From Stenotrophomonas maltophilia (GTDB taxonomy: Bacteria; Pseudomonadota; Gammaproteobacteria; Xanthomonadales; Xanthomonadaceae): 37,189 nt of DNA. The translations under genes and the position numbers were made by a program. The stretch covers positions 1 to 37,189 of the forward strand of contig NZ_RAVT01000058.1 of assembly GCF_013464915.1 (NCBI RefSeq), in the 5' to 3' direction. A model generated the notes under the pieces. It ran no database searches, was not told the DNA's origin, and saw only the letters and a list, made by a program, of their open reading frames with translations. Of this stretch, positions 25,440 to 36,111 are shown piece after piece (the stretch's first letter is position 1; every line of letters begins with the position of its first letter).

Positions 25440-28400
25440 ATGCGTCTTTCCACGATCAAGCTGTCCGGCTTCAAGTCGTTCGTCGATCCGACCACCCTGC
25501 ACCTGCCGACCAACATGACCGGCGTGGTGGGGCCCAATGGCTGCGGCAAGTCGAACATCATCGACGCCGTGCGCTGGGTCATGGGCGAGAGCTCGGCCAG
25601 CCGCCTGCGCGGCGACTCGCTGACCGATGTGATCTTCTCCGGTTCCAATGCCCGCAAGCCGGTTTCGCAGGCCACCGTCGAGCTGATCTTCGACAACTCG
25701 GACCACACGATCTCGGGCGAGTACGCCTCGTTCAACGAAATCTCGGTCAAGCGCACGGTCAGCCGCGACGGCACCAGCAACTATTACCTCAACGGCACCA
25801 AGTGCCGCCGCCGTGACATCACCGACCTGTTCCTCGGCACCGGCCTGGGCCCGCGCAGCTACTCGATCATCGAGCAGGGCATGATCAGCCAGATCATCGA
25901 GGCGCGCCCGGAAGACCTGCGCGTGTACCTGGAAGAGGCGGCCGGCATCTCCAAGTACAAGGAGCGCCGCAAGGAGACCGAGACCCGCATCCGCCACACC
26001 CGCGAGAACCTGGACCGGCTGGGCGACCTGCGCGACGAGATCAGCAAGCAGCTCGAGCACCTCAAGCGCCAGGCCAAGCAGGCCGAGCAGTACCAGGCGC
26101 TGCAGGAAGAGCGCCGGGTCAAGGATGCCGAGTGGAAGGCCCTGGAGTTCCGCGGGTTGGACGGTCGCCTGTCCAAGCTGCGCGAAGGGCTGTCGCAGGA
26201 AGAGACGAAGCTGCAGCAGCTGATCGCCGACCAGCGTGACGCCGAGGCCCGCATCGAGACCTCGCGCGTTCGACGCGAAGAGGCCGCCGACGCGCTCAAC
26301 ACCGCGCAGGCGGCGGTCTACCAGGTCGGCAGCACGCTGGCGCGCCTGGAACAGCAGATCCAGCACCAGCGCGAGTTGTCGCAGCGCCTGCACAAGGCCC
26401 GCGATGAAACCCAGCAGGCCCTGGCCGAACTGGGGCAGCACATCAGTGGCGACGAGGCCAGGCTGATGGTGCTGCGTGAGGCGGTGGAGGCCGCCACTCC
26501 GCAGCTGGAAGAGCTGCAGGAAGAAAACGAGATCAAGCAGGAAAGCCTGCGCGAGGCCGAAGACCGGCTGGCCAGCTGGCAGCAGCGCTGGGAACAGCAC
26601 ACCTCGCAGAGTTCGGAGGCCTCGCGCGCCGGCGATGTCGAGCGCACCCGCGTGGATTACCTGGACAAGCAGATCCTCGATGCCGACCGGCGTCGCGAGG
26701 CGCTGGCCGTCGAACGCGCCGGGCTGGACGTGGACGCGCTGGAAGAAGCCTTCGAGCAGCTGCACCTGCAGCACGACACGCAGAAGACCGCGCTGGATGA
26801 ACTGAGCGAAGACGTCGAGCTGCGCAAGCAGGGCGTGGCGGCTGTGCAGGAACAGCAGCGCAATGGCCAGAACGAACTGGCCGAACTGCGCAAGCAGGCC
26901 AACGGCCTGCGCGGTCGCCTGGCCTCGCTGGAAACCCTGCAGCAGGCCGCGCTGGGCCAGGAGCAGGGCGCGGCCGTGGCCTGGCTGAAGGCGCGCGGGC
27001 TGGATTCGGCGGCGCGTGTCGGCGAACGCCTGGACGTTGATGCCGGCTGGGAAAACGCGGTGGAAAGCGCGCTCGGCCAGTTGATCGAAGGCGTGCTGGT
27101 CGATGACCCGGCGAGCCTGGTCGATGCGCTCGGCGAACTGGGCGAGGGCCACATCGCGTTGGTCGCCAACGCCGGTGCCGACTTCAAGGCTGCACCAACG
27201 TCGCTGGCTGCACGCGTGCGCGGCCCGGCCGCGATCCGTCGCCTGTTGGCGCACCTGCACGGCGCCAAGGATCTGGCCGAGGCCAAGGCGCTGCAGGCCG
27301 GCCTGCCCGAGGGCGATTCGATCATCACCCAGGGCGGTGAGCGCCTGGGCGAGGGCTGGCTGCGTGTTTCGCGGTCCGGCGCGGCCCAGCAGGGCGCGCT
27401 GCTGCGCGAACGCGAGATCAATGAACTGCGCGAGCAGATCGAGCAGCTGCAGGACCGCGAAGCCGAGCTGGAAGAACAGCTGGCAGGCTTCCGAGAGCAG
27501 TTGCAGGCTGCCGAACAGCAGCGCGAAGACGCGCAGCGTGCGCTGTACCAGGCCCATCGTGCGGTGTCCGAGCTGGCCGGCCAGCTGCAGGGCCAGCAGG
27601 GCAAGGTGGAAGCGGCGCGTACCCGCATCGACCGCATCGAAGGCGAACTGAAGCAGCTGCAGGAAACGCTGGAAGCCAACAACGAGCAGGCGCGTGAAGC
27701 GCGCTCGCGGTTGGAGAACGCGGTCAGCAGCATGGGTGACCTGGAATCGACCCGGCAGGGGCTGGAGGGCGAGCGCCGCCAGCTGACCGAGGCCCGCGAC
27801 CTGGCCCGCGACGCCGCACGTGCAGTGCGCGAGCGCTCGCATTCGCTGGCCCTGACCCTGGAATCACAGCGGGCGCAGATGGCCTCGTTGAGCCAGGCGT
27901 TGGAACGCATGGGTACCCAGCGCGGGCAGCTGGATTCGCGACTGGGCGAGCTGCATTCGCAGCTGGACGAGGGTGATTCGCCGGTCGAATCACTGCAGGC
28001 CGAGCATCAGAACGCGCTGGAAGAACGCGTGCGGGCCGATCGCGTGCTGACCGAGGCGCGCACGCTGCTGGACGGCATCGACGCGGAGCTGCGCAATTAC
28101 GAACAGACCCGCCACCAGCGCGACGAACAGGCATTGGCCCAGCGTGAGCGCATCTCGCAGCGCAAGCTGGACCAGCAGGCGCTGGTGCTCAGCGCGGACA
28201 CCCTGCAGGGCGCGGTGGAGAAGGCCGGTTTCGTGCTGCAGGACGTGCTCAACGCACTGCCCGAAGACGCCCGCCTGGGCGACTGGGAGCAGGCCGTGCA
28301 CCAGATCGATGGGCGCATGCGCCGGCTGGAGCCGGTCAACCTGGCGGCCATCCACGAATACGGCGAGGCGTCGCAGCGCTCGGACTACCTGGATTCGCAG

Positions 28401-28943
28401 CACACCGACCTGACCACGGCGCTGGAAACCCTTGAGGATGCCATCCGCAAGATCGACCGCGAGACCCGCGGCCGCTTCAAGGACACCTTCGACCGCGTCA
28501 ACGCCGGCGTGCAGGCGCTGTACCCGCGCCTGTTCGGTGGTGGCCATGCCTACCTGGAACTGACCGGTGAAGACCTGCTCGACACCGGTGTGACCATCAT
28601 GGCGCGCCCGCCGGGCAAGCGCGTGTCCAGCATTTCGCTGCTGTCCGGTGGCGAGAAGGCGATGACCGCAGTGGCGTTGGTGTTCGCCATCTTCCAGCTG
28701 AATCCCGCACCGTTCTGCCTGCTGGACGAAGTGGACGCACCACTGGACGAAGCCAACGTCGGCCGCCTGGCCAACATGGTCAAGGAAATGAGCGAGAAGG
28801 TGCAGTTCCTGTTCGTCAGCCACAACAAGGCGACGATGGAGGCCGCCCACCAGCTGTCGGGCGTGACCATGCGCGAACCGGGCGTCAGTCGTCTGGTCAG
28901 CGTGGACCTGGAAGAAGCCGCACGATTGGCGGGCGCGGCCTGA
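25440..28943 (+). CDS. smc: Chromosome segregation ATPase SMC
   Basis: This 1167-residue SMC folds and segregates the chromosome as a homodimer, normally with ScpA and ScpB (not in this window). The Walker A motif GPNGCGKSN is at 31-39; long coiled coils rich in Glu, Gln, Arg and Leu run from about 165 to 500 and 655 to 1000; the hinge lies near 510-640 (VGERLDVDAGWENAVESALG onward). The ABC signature LSGGE is near 1068-1072 and Walker B FCLLDEVDAPLDE follows near 1090-1103. Length matches the family. There is no strong ribosome binding site just before the ATG. zipA follows after 46 bases, a conserved pair in Xanthomonadaceae. Confidence 0.97.
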   Translation: MRLSTIKLSGFKSFVDPTTLHLPTNMTGVVGPNGCGKSNIIDAVRWVMGESSASRLRGDSLTDVIFSGSNARKPVSQATVELIFDNSDHTISGEYASFNEISVKRTVSRDGTSNYYLNGTKCRRRDITDLFLGTGLGPRSYSIIEQGMISQIIEARPEDLRVYLEEAAGISKYKERRKETETRIRHTRENLDRLGDLRDEISKQLEHLKRQAKQAEQYQALQEERRVKDAEWKALEFRGLDGRLSKLREGLSQEETKLQQLIADQRDAEARIETSRVRREEAADALNTAQAAVYQVGSTLARLEQQIQHQRELSQRLHKARDETQQALAELGQHISGDEARLMVLREAVEAATPQLEELQEENEIKQESLREAEDRLASWQQRWEQHTSQSSEASRAGDVERTRVDYLDKQILDADRRREALAVERAGLDVDALEEAFEQLHLQHDTQKTALDELSEDVELRKQGVAAVQEQQRNGQNELAELRKQANGLRGRLASLETLQQAALGQEQGAAVAWLKARGLDSAARVGERLDVDAGWENAVESALGQLIEGVLVDDPASLVDALGELGEGHIALVANAGADFKAAPTSLAARVRGPAAIRRLLAHLHGAKDLAEAKALQAGLPEGDSIITQGGERLGEGWLRVSRSGAAQQGALLREREINELREQIEQLQDREAELEEQLAGFREQLQAAEQQREDAQRALYQAHRAVSELAGQLQGQQGKVEAARTRIDRIEGELKQLQETLEANNEQAREARSRLENAVSSMGDLESTRQGLEGERRQLTEARDLARDAARAVRERSHSLALTLESQRAQMASLSQALERMGTQRGQLDSRLGELHSQLDEGDSPVESLQAEHQNALEERVRADRVLTEARTLLDGIDAELRNYEQTRHQRDEQALAQRERISQRKLDQQALVLSADTLQGAVEKAGFVLQDVLNALPEDARLGDWEQAVHQIDGRMRRLEPVNLAAIHEYGEASQRSDYLDSQHTDLTTALETLEDAIRKIDRETRGRFKDTFDRVNAGVQALYPRLFGGGHAYLELTGEDLLDTGVTIMARPPGKRVSSISLLSGGEKAMTAVALVFAIFQLNPAPFCLLDEVDAPLDEANVGRLANMVKEMSEKVQFLFVSHNKATMEAAHQLSGVTMREPGVSRLVSVDLEEAARLAGAA

Positions 28944-28989
28944 CGTGCCATCCTAGTTACCTGAATGAACTAGCCGGAGAACCTATCGA

Positions 28990-29727
28990 ATGTCCGACAC
29001 GGCACTGTTGCGCATCGGCATCCTGGCCGCCGGCCTGCTGTTGATCGCTGCGATCTTCCTGTTTGGCCGTCCGAAGAAGAAGCCCCAGGGGCGCCGCGTG
29101 GAAAGCGCGGAACCGACCAGCGGCGAGCGGCGCGAGCCGGTGCTGGGCGATGACGGCGTCACCGTGGCCGATGGCCGCGTCGAGCCGGGCATGGGCGCGG
29201 AGGGCGAGCAGGCCGAACTCGGTCTGGGCGAAACCGACCCGGGCGCCAGCGACCTCGGCAAGCGAGCCACCCAGGATTTCGACAAGATCGTCTCGCTGTT
29301 CGTGGCCGCCCGGGCTGGCGAACAGCTGCGTGGCGAAGACATCGTGGTGGCGGCGGAGAAGACCGGCTTGGTGTTCGGCCACATGAACGTGTTCCACCGC
29401 TTGGTGGAAGGCCACCCCGAGCGCGGCCCGATCTTCTCGATGGCCAGCATCATGAAGCCGGGCAGCTTCGACATGGCCAACATCCGCGCCATGGAGACCC
29501 CGGCCATCGCTTTCTTCCTGACCCTGCCGGCGCCGCTGACTGCGCTGGACGCCTGGGAGAAAATGCTGCCGACCGTGCAGCGCATGGCCGAACTGCTGGA
29601 TGGCGTGGTGCTGGATGACAGCCGCAACGCTCTGGGCCGCCAGCGCATCGCGCACATCCGTGACGAGCTGCGTGCCTACGACCGCCAGCACCAGGCGCCG
29701 CCGCTGACCAAGACCCCGCGCTGGTAA
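28990..29727 (+). CDS. zipA: Cell division protein ZipA
   Basis: This 245-residue protein anchors FtsZ to the inner membrane at the septum. Residues 5-26 form the N-terminal membrane helix (ALLRIGILAAGLLLIAAIFLFG), followed by a basic patch (RPKKKPQGRR). A short charged, Gly-rich linker (about 37-95) leads to the C-terminal FtsZ-binding domain (about 100-232; IVSLFVAARAGEQLRGEDIV, FSMASIMKPGSFD). The linker is shorter than in E. coli ZipA (328 residues in all). GGAGAACC stands about 10 bases upstream of the ATG. It is cotranscribed with smc by position. Confidence 0.92.
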   Translation: MSDTALLRIGILAAGLLLIAAIFLFGRPKKKPQGRRVESAEPTSGERREPVLGDDGVTVADGRVEPGMGAEGEQAELGLGETDPGASDLGKRATQDFDKIVSLFVAARAGEQLRGEDIVVAAEKTGLVFGHMNVFHRLVEGHPERGPIFSMASIMKPGSFDMANIRAMETPAIAFFLTLPAPLTALDAWEKMLPTVQRMAELLDGVVLDDSRNALGRQRIAHIRDELRAYDRQHQAPPLTKTPRW

Positions 29728-29742
29728 AAGCACTCTTTCGGT

Positions 29743-29763
29743 GTGCCGACCAGCGGTCGGCAC
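29743..29763. repeat. SMAG-like hairpin (GTGCCGAC type)
   Basis: GTGCCGAC-cagcg-GTCGGCAC, 15 bases after zipA. First of three different palindromes in a row between zipA and the convergent aminotransferase gene. Confidence 0.6.
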
Positions 29764-29771
29764 CCACAACA

Positions 29772-29794
29772 GTAGATCCACGCCATGCGTGGAT
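29772..29794 (+). repeat. SMAG-like monomer (ATCCACGC type)
   Basis: GTAG followed by ATCCACGC-cat-GCGTGGAT. It has the same stem as 105-123, with an intact GTAG. Confidence 0.7.
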
Positions 29795-29795
29795 A

Positions 29796-29815
29796 GGGCG
29801 AACCAAGGTTCGCCC
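29796..29815. repeat. SMAG-like hairpin (GGGCGAAC type)
   Basis: GGGCGAAC-caag-GTTCGCCC, one base after the preceding palindrome and 12 bases before the aminotransferase stop. It has no GTAG of its own and may form the second half of a mixed dimer with 29772-29794. Confidence 0.55.
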
Positions 29816-29827
29816 CCACCAACAGGG

Positions 29828-30952
29828 TCAGGCCGGCACGCCGGCCACCTTCGCGAACGCGCGGCGGAACGCGGCCATTTCGTCTTCGGTGCCCACCGTT
29901 ACCCGCACGCGCTGCGGCCAGATCGGCCAGCTGCGGCCGATGACCACACCGTTGTCCGCCATCGCCTTGGCAAAGGCCGCACCGTCGCGCTGCACATCCA
30001 CCACGAAGCAGTTTGCTTCCGATGGAACGCAGCTGAAACCGCGCTTGCCCAACCACGCGATGGTGGCCTGGCGTGCCTTGGCATTCTGCAGCCGCCGTTG
30101 CGGGATCAGCTGCGGGTCGCGCAGGCTGGCCAGGGCCGCGGCCAGGGCCGGCACCGGTAGCGGGTTGTCGCCCAGGCGGGCCAGTTCGCGCAGGCGGTCG
30201 GGATGTGCGGCCGCTACGCCCAGGCGCAGGCCGGCCATGCCGTAAAGCTTGGAGAACGTGCGCAGCACGATCAGGTCATCGCGCTGCGTCACCTGCGCGA
30301 TCAGGCTCGGCTGCTCGCTGTACTGCAAATACGCCTCGTCCAACAGCACGCGGGTGGAAGCGGGCTTGTGGGCCAGCAGCCAGGCGAGCTCATCCGGTGG
30401 GCTGATCGAACCGGTCGGGTTGTTCGGATTGCACACGTACAGCAGGCCGGTCGGGCGTGCGTGTGCGGCGGCGACCATCGCACGCAGGTCGTGTGCACCG
30501 TCCTCGCGCAGCGGCACTTTCTGCACGTGTGCACTATGTGCGGCAGCGACCTCGCCCAGCGTCTCGAAGGTCGGGTCGGCCACCACCAGTCCCGCCTGCG
30601 GGCCGGTCCATAGCACGGCAGCACGATTCAGCGGTTCGCTGGAGCCCGGATAGAGCCGTACGTGATCAGCTGGAATGCGTGCCTCTTCGATGAAGGCCTC
30701 GCGTACCAGTCCGGCCAGCGCGAAACGGTAGCGGCCGCAACCGGCGATGCTGTCGCGTGCCGCCTGCTGGGCGGCGGGCGACGGGCCGTAGGGGCATTCG
30801 TTGAAATTCAGCAGCACCGCGCCCTCGGCGGGGGCAGGGGCGGCGGCTGTCGCGGGTTGGGCATGGCCGAGCTGCGGCAGCCCGGTGCCGGCGACGGCGA
30901 GGCCAGCACCGGCCAGTTGCAGGAAGCGTCGACGGGAAGCGGGCAGGGTCAC
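29828..30952 (-). CDS. Tat-exported HisC-like PLP-dependent aminotransferase
   Basis: This 374-residue class I/II aminotransferase resembles histidinol-phosphate aminotransferase. NFNECPYGPSP is at 49-59, CNPNNPTG at 174-181, DEAY at 205-208, and the PLP lysine is Lys235 in TFSKLYGMAGLRLG. The N terminus carries a twin-arginine signal: SRRRFLQ at 6-12, a hydrophobic stretch and a probable cleavage after GHAQPA or nearby. The mature enzyme should therefore be periplasmic, folded with PLP before export. The start is GTG at 30952; the frame is open further upstream, but that part runs through repeat DNA. A housekeeping HisC would lack this signal, so the substrate is uncertain. It stands alone, convergent with zipA and divergent from ligA. 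Confidence 0.88.
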   Translation of the reverse strand: MTLPASRRRFLQLAGAGLAVAGTGLPQLGHAQPATAAAPAPAEGAVLLNFNECPYGPSPAAQQAARDSIAGCGRYRFALAGLVREAFIEEARIPADHVRLYPGSSEPLNRAAVLWTGPQAGLVVADPTFETLGEVAAAHSAHVQKVPLREDGAHDLRAMVAAAHARPTGLLYVCNPNNPTGSISPPDELAWLLAHKPASTRVLLDEAYLQYSEQPSLIAQVTQRDDLIVLRTFSKLYGMAGLRLGVAAAHPDRLRELARLGDNPLPVPALAAALASLRDPQLIPQRRLQNAKARQATIAWLGKRGFSCVPSEANCFVVDVQRDGAAFAKAMADNGVVIGRSWPIWPQRVRVTVGTEDEMAAFRRAFAKVAGVPA

Positions 30953-31049
30953 GGGCGGGATTCCGAAGGGAAGACCATCGCACGCTAGCGCCGGTGGGGA
31001 TGGGCGGCAAGCTGCTTTTTGTGGAGTCGAACCATGCTTGATTGCAGAT

Positions 31050-31069
31050 GTGCCAACCAAGGTTGGCAC
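31050..31069. repeat. SMAG-like hairpin (GTGCCAACC type)
   Basis: GTGCCAACC-aa-GGTTGGCAC in the aminotransferase-ligA gap. Its right arm is also the start of the 27-bp tandem repeat that follows. Confidence 0.65.
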
Positions 31070-31142
31070 CTGCCAGAGCGGGGGAGTGGTTGGCACGTAG
31101 CAGGGCGGGGGAGTGGTTGGCGCCCGCCAGAGCGAGGGAGGA
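31062..31142. repeat. Three-copy 27-bp tandem repeat
   Basis: Units start at 31062, 31089 and 31116. Each begins with GTTGGC and has the core GCAGnGCGGGGGAG or a close variant. Units 1 and 2 differ at three positions or so, and unit 3 at a few more. The first six bases are the right arm of the SMAG hairpin 31050-31069, so the repeat seems to have grown from such an element. The 291-base gap 30953-31243 holds these repeats and the ligA promoter region, with no gene. Confidence 0.75.
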
Positions 31143-31144
31143 CC

Positions 31145-31167
31145 AGTCGAGCTTGGCTCGACTCTAC
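31145..31167. repeat. SMAG-like monomer (AGTCGAGC type), CTAC end
   Basis: AGTCGAGC-ttg-GCTCGACT followed by CTAC at 31164-31167. It closes the repeat cluster upstream of ligA. Confidence 0.65.
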
Positions 31168-31207
31168 AAAAGGCGGCGGCGTTACAGGGCCTGACGGTCG
31201 GGCGCGG

Positions 31208-33709
<2,502 letters not shown>

Positions 33710-33758
33710 TGACCCCGCCGGGTGCCTGGCGCCCGGCATGAAACATAAAGGAACACCG

Positions 33759-34244
33759 ATGCAGACCGCCCCGCTGGATTTCCGCCTGGCCACCCGTGCC
33801 GACGAGGAGCTGCTGATCGCGTTGATGCGCGAGTTCTACGCCGAAGACAGGATCGATTTCGACGACGCGCGCGTGCGTCGCGGCGTGGATGCGCTGCTGG
33901 CCGATCCGCGCAACGGCGAAGTGCTGCTGTGGCTGGACGAGGCGGCTGAAGTGGTCGGCTATGCGGTGATCGCGATGGGCTTCAGCCTGGAGCAGGGCGG
34001 CCACTTCATGCTGCTGGACGAGCTGTACCTGGCCCACCGTGCACGCGGTCGTGGCCGCGGCAAGCAGGCGCTGGCGATCTGCGAGCAACGTGCGCGCGGC
34101 CGTGGCGTCAGCCGCCTGCGCCTGGAAGTGAACCACCACAATGAGCTGGCCCGTCGCCTCTACCTGGCGAGCGGTTACATCGATGACACCCGCGATCTGC
34201 TGACCCTGCCGCTGGACCACCCGCGCCCGGAGGGCATCCTGTGA
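33759..34244 (+). CDS. GNAT-family N-acetyltransferase
   Basis: This 161-residue protein has a GNAT fold: the N-terminal FRLATRADEELLIALMREFY, a central LLDELYLAHRARGRGRGKQAL with the R/Q-x-x-G-x-G acetyl-CoA loop (near 90-105), and the C-terminal LEVNHHNELARRLYLASGYIDDTRDLLTL typical of RimI-like or small-molecule enzymes. The ATG at 33759 has AAAGGA 7 bases upstream; a longer open frame overlaps the end of ligA and is not supported. Its last four bases overlap the GTG of epmA, so the two are translationally coupled. The substrate is unknown; the EF-P modification context is worth noting. Confidence 0.9.
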   Translation: MQTAPLDFRLATRADEELLIALMREFYAEDRIDFDDARVRRGVDALLADPRNGEVLLWLDEAAEVVGYAVIAMGFSLEQGGHFMLLDELYLAHRARGRGRGKQALAICEQRARGRGVSRLRLEVNHHNELARRLYLASGYIDDTRDLLTLPLDHPRPEGIL

Positions 34245-35197
34245 GCGAGGCCCTGCTGCGCGCGCTGCAGCAGCGCGCCGCGCTCAATGCGCTGGTGCGC
34301 CGCTTCTTCGCCGAACGCGATGTGCTGGAAGTGGAAACGCCGATCCTGTCGGTGGCCGGCAATACCGAGCCGAACATCGACAGCTTCCATACCGATTTCA
34401 GCGGGCATGTCGATGCCGGTGGCCGTCGGCGTTGGCTGCGCACCTCGCCGGAGTATCCGCTCAAGCGACTGCTGGCGGCAGGCGTGGGCGACTGCTACGA
34501 GCTGGGGCGGGTGTTCCGCAACGGGGAAGCGGGTGGTCGCCACAACCCGGAATTCACCATGCTGGAGTGGTACCGGGTCGGCTGGGACCACCACCGGTTG
34601 GTGCAGGAGACCGCCGAGCTGGTCGGCCAGGCGCTGGCCCTGGTCGGACGCCGTGCAACGCTGCGTGTGCTGAGTTACCGCGAGCTGTTCCAGCAGCATG
34701 TGGGCGTGGACCCGTTCGAGGCCGACGAAGCCGCGCTGCGCGTTGCGCTTGGCGACGTGCACATCGACCCGGTCGGGTTGACCCGTGATGACTGGCTGGA
34801 CCTGTTGATGACCCACCACATCCAGCCGCAGTTCGATGACGCGGTCATGACCGTGGTCCACGATTGGCCGGCCAGCCAGGCCGCGCTGGCCCGCATCCGT
34901 GCCGGCACGCCGCCGCTGGCCGAGCGTTTCGAGCTGTATCTGGGCGCGGTGGAGCTGGCCAACGGCTATCACGAACTGAACGACGCGCAGGAGCAGCGCA
35001 CGCGCTTCCAGCGTGACCAGCAGCGCCGACACGAACGCGGCCAGGTGCAGCCGGCGCTGGACGAGGCGCTGCTGGCTGCGCTGCCATCGATGCCGGCGTG
35101 CGCGGGCGTGGCGGTGGGTGTGGATCGCCTGCTGATGGCGATGAACCGCACGCCGCGCATCGCCGACGTGCTGGCCTACGACTTTGCCCACGCATGA
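34241..35197 (+). CDS. epmA: EF-P lysine (beta-lysyl) ligase EpmA (PoxA/GenX)
   Basis: This 318-residue protein is a class II LysRS-like enzyme without the tRNA anticodon-binding domain. In E. coli it attaches (R)-beta-lysine to elongation factor P, which helps ribosomes through polyproline stretches. Motif 2 reads CYELGRVFRNGEAGGRHNPEFTMLEWYR (near 85-112), with RTSPEYPLKRLLAAG just before. Motif 3 reads GVAVGVDRLLMAMNRTPRIADVLAYDF at the C terminus. Length matches EpmA (325 in E. coli). The GTG start is in a GTGA overlap with the GNAT gene. Neither efp nor epmB lies in this window. Confidence 0.94.
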   Translation: MSEALLRALQQRAALNALVRRFFAERDVLEVETPILSVAGNTEPNIDSFHTDFSGHVDAGGRRRWLRTSPEYPLKRLLAAGVGDCYELGRVFRNGEAGGRHNPEFTMLEWYRVGWDHHRLVQETAELVGQALALVGRRATLRVLSYRELFQQHVGVDPFEADEAALRVALGDVHIDPVGLTRDDWLDLLMTHHIQPQFDDAVMTVVHDWPASQAALARIRAGTPPLAERFELYLGAVELANGYHELNDAQEQRTRFQRDQQRRHERGQVQPALDEALLAALPSMPACAGVAVGVDRLLMAMNRTPRIADVLAYDFAHA

Positions 35198-35248
35198 GCG
35201 ACGTGCGTTCCTGAACGTCGAAGACTGAACGGAATTCCGCGTTTCCGC

Positions 35249-35264
35249 GCTTGCTTCGGTAAGC
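35249..35264 (+). other. UUCG-tetraloop hairpin downstream of epmA
   Basis: GCTTGC-TTCG-GTAAGC gives a 6-bp stem with one G-T pair closed on a C(UUCG)G tetraloop, an unusually stable fold. It lies 51 bases after epmA and 71 before the DUF3011 gene. With no T run it may be a 3' end stabiliser of the ligA-GNAT-epmA transcript or part of the leader of the next gene. Confidence 0.4.
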
Positions 35265-35335
35265 AGGATGATGCTCTTATCACGGCAGATGCCGGACACT
35301 GGCACGCAGTTCATCCATTCCTGCTGGGGAAGGCT

Positions 35336-36064
35336 TTGGTCAAGTGGTTTGCGGTTGTTGCTGCACCGGTGTACTCCATCGCGCTCTGGGGTGCCTGGCT
35401 GCCGTCATCGGCATCTGCCCAGCAGGCCGGCTACGACGGTGAAGTGGTGACCTGTGAATCACGCGACATGGGCTGGGTGCATTGCGATATCGATGTCAGC
35501 AACGGCATCGACCTGGTGCGCCAGCTCTCCAACAGCAGCTGCATCCGTGGCAGCGAATGGGGCACCGACCGCAGTGGCGTGTGGGTCACGCTGGGCTGCC
35601 GCGCCGAGTTCCGCGCGCGCCGCGCTGCGGGTGCCGCGCCGGCAGCCAGCGAGGGCAAGCGCCTGGTCCGTCGCGTGGTGCGATGTGAATCCAATGGCCG
35701 CCCGCAGAGCTGCCCGGTGCGCCTGGATGGCGCGCCAGTTCGCCTGCTGCGCCAGCTGTCGGCGCTGCCATGCCGCGAAGGACAGGGCTGGGGCTACAAG
35801 CGCAATGAAGTCTGGACCAGCCGCGGTTGCCAGGGGGACTTCGAAGTGGCTGACGAGGATGGCCGATTCGTTGACGTGCCACGCCGGCTGACCTGTGAAT
35901 CGAAGTCGAAGAAGCGCCGCTTCTGCGGTGCCAGCATCTCGGTCGGTGCCGCTGTCTTCGAGCAGCTGTCCAGCACGCCGTGCGAGGAAGGCAGTACCTG
36001 GGGCTGGAGTCGCAACGGCATCTGGGTGGACGGCGGCTGCCGCGCCGAATTCTCGGTGAATTGA
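35336..36064 (+). CDS. Secreted triple-repeat DUF3011 protein
   Basis: This 242-residue protein has a signal peptide (about 1-28, cleavage near SASAQQ), then three copies of a roughly 55-residue unit of the DUF3011 type at about 36-94, 113-170 and 183-241. Each unit has four cysteines with near-constant spacing (40/50/69/88, 117/126/146/165, 187/197/216/235) and the marks xxCES, LxRQLS, C-x-G/E-x-x-W-G and W-x-x-x-G-C-x-A/G-x-F. Twelve cysteines in all suggest disulfides in the periplasm or outside the cell. The start is TTG at 35336, with GGGGAAGG just upstream and no alternative ATG in frame. Function unknown; other DUF3011 proteins share this secreted, repeat form. Confidence 0.85.
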   Translation: MVKWFAVVAAPVYSIALWGAWLPSSASAQQAGYDGEVVTCESRDMGWVHCDIDVSNGIDLVRQLSNSSCIRGSEWGTDRSGVWVTLGCRAEFRARRAAGAAPAASEGKRLVRRVVRCESNGRPQSCPVRLDGAPVRLLRQLSALPCREGQGWGYKRNEVWTSRGCQGDFEVADEDGRFVDVPRRLTCESKSKKRRFCGASISVGAAVFEQLSSTPCEEGSTWGWSRNGIWVDGGCRAEFSVN

Positions 36065-36078
36065 GCCCGGGCGGGCTC
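36063..36078. other. Short palindrome after the DUF3011 gene
   Basis: GAGCCC-gggc-GGGCTC starts in the stop codon of the DUF3011 gene. It lies 34-49 bases before the mtnA start. It could end the upstream message or mark an operator; neither is shown. Confidence 0.3.
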
Positions 36079-36099
36079 CAACCCCGGGGGGCGTGGCTC

Positions 36100-36105
36100 T
36101 ACAAT
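36100..36105 (+). promoter_or_regulatory. -10 box placing the mtnA transcript start at its ATG
   Basis: TACAAT ends 6 bases before the mtnA ATG at 36112. Transcription normally begins about 7 bases after the -10 box, so the mRNA would start at or near the A of ATG. No -35 of good quality and no Shine-Dalgarno sequence are seen. Confidence 0.5.
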
Positions 36106-36111
36106 GGGCCC

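Noticed and set aside
25350..27842. An 830-codon minus-strand open frame antisense to smc
   Set aside because: It is a shadow of the Glu/Gln/Leu-rich coiled-coil coding region; it reads as Leu/Gln/Ala-rich text and runs across the smc promoter.
31062..31142. CRISPR-like array
   Set aside because: The three 27-bp units are directly head-to-tail with no unique spacers, and no cas genes are present.
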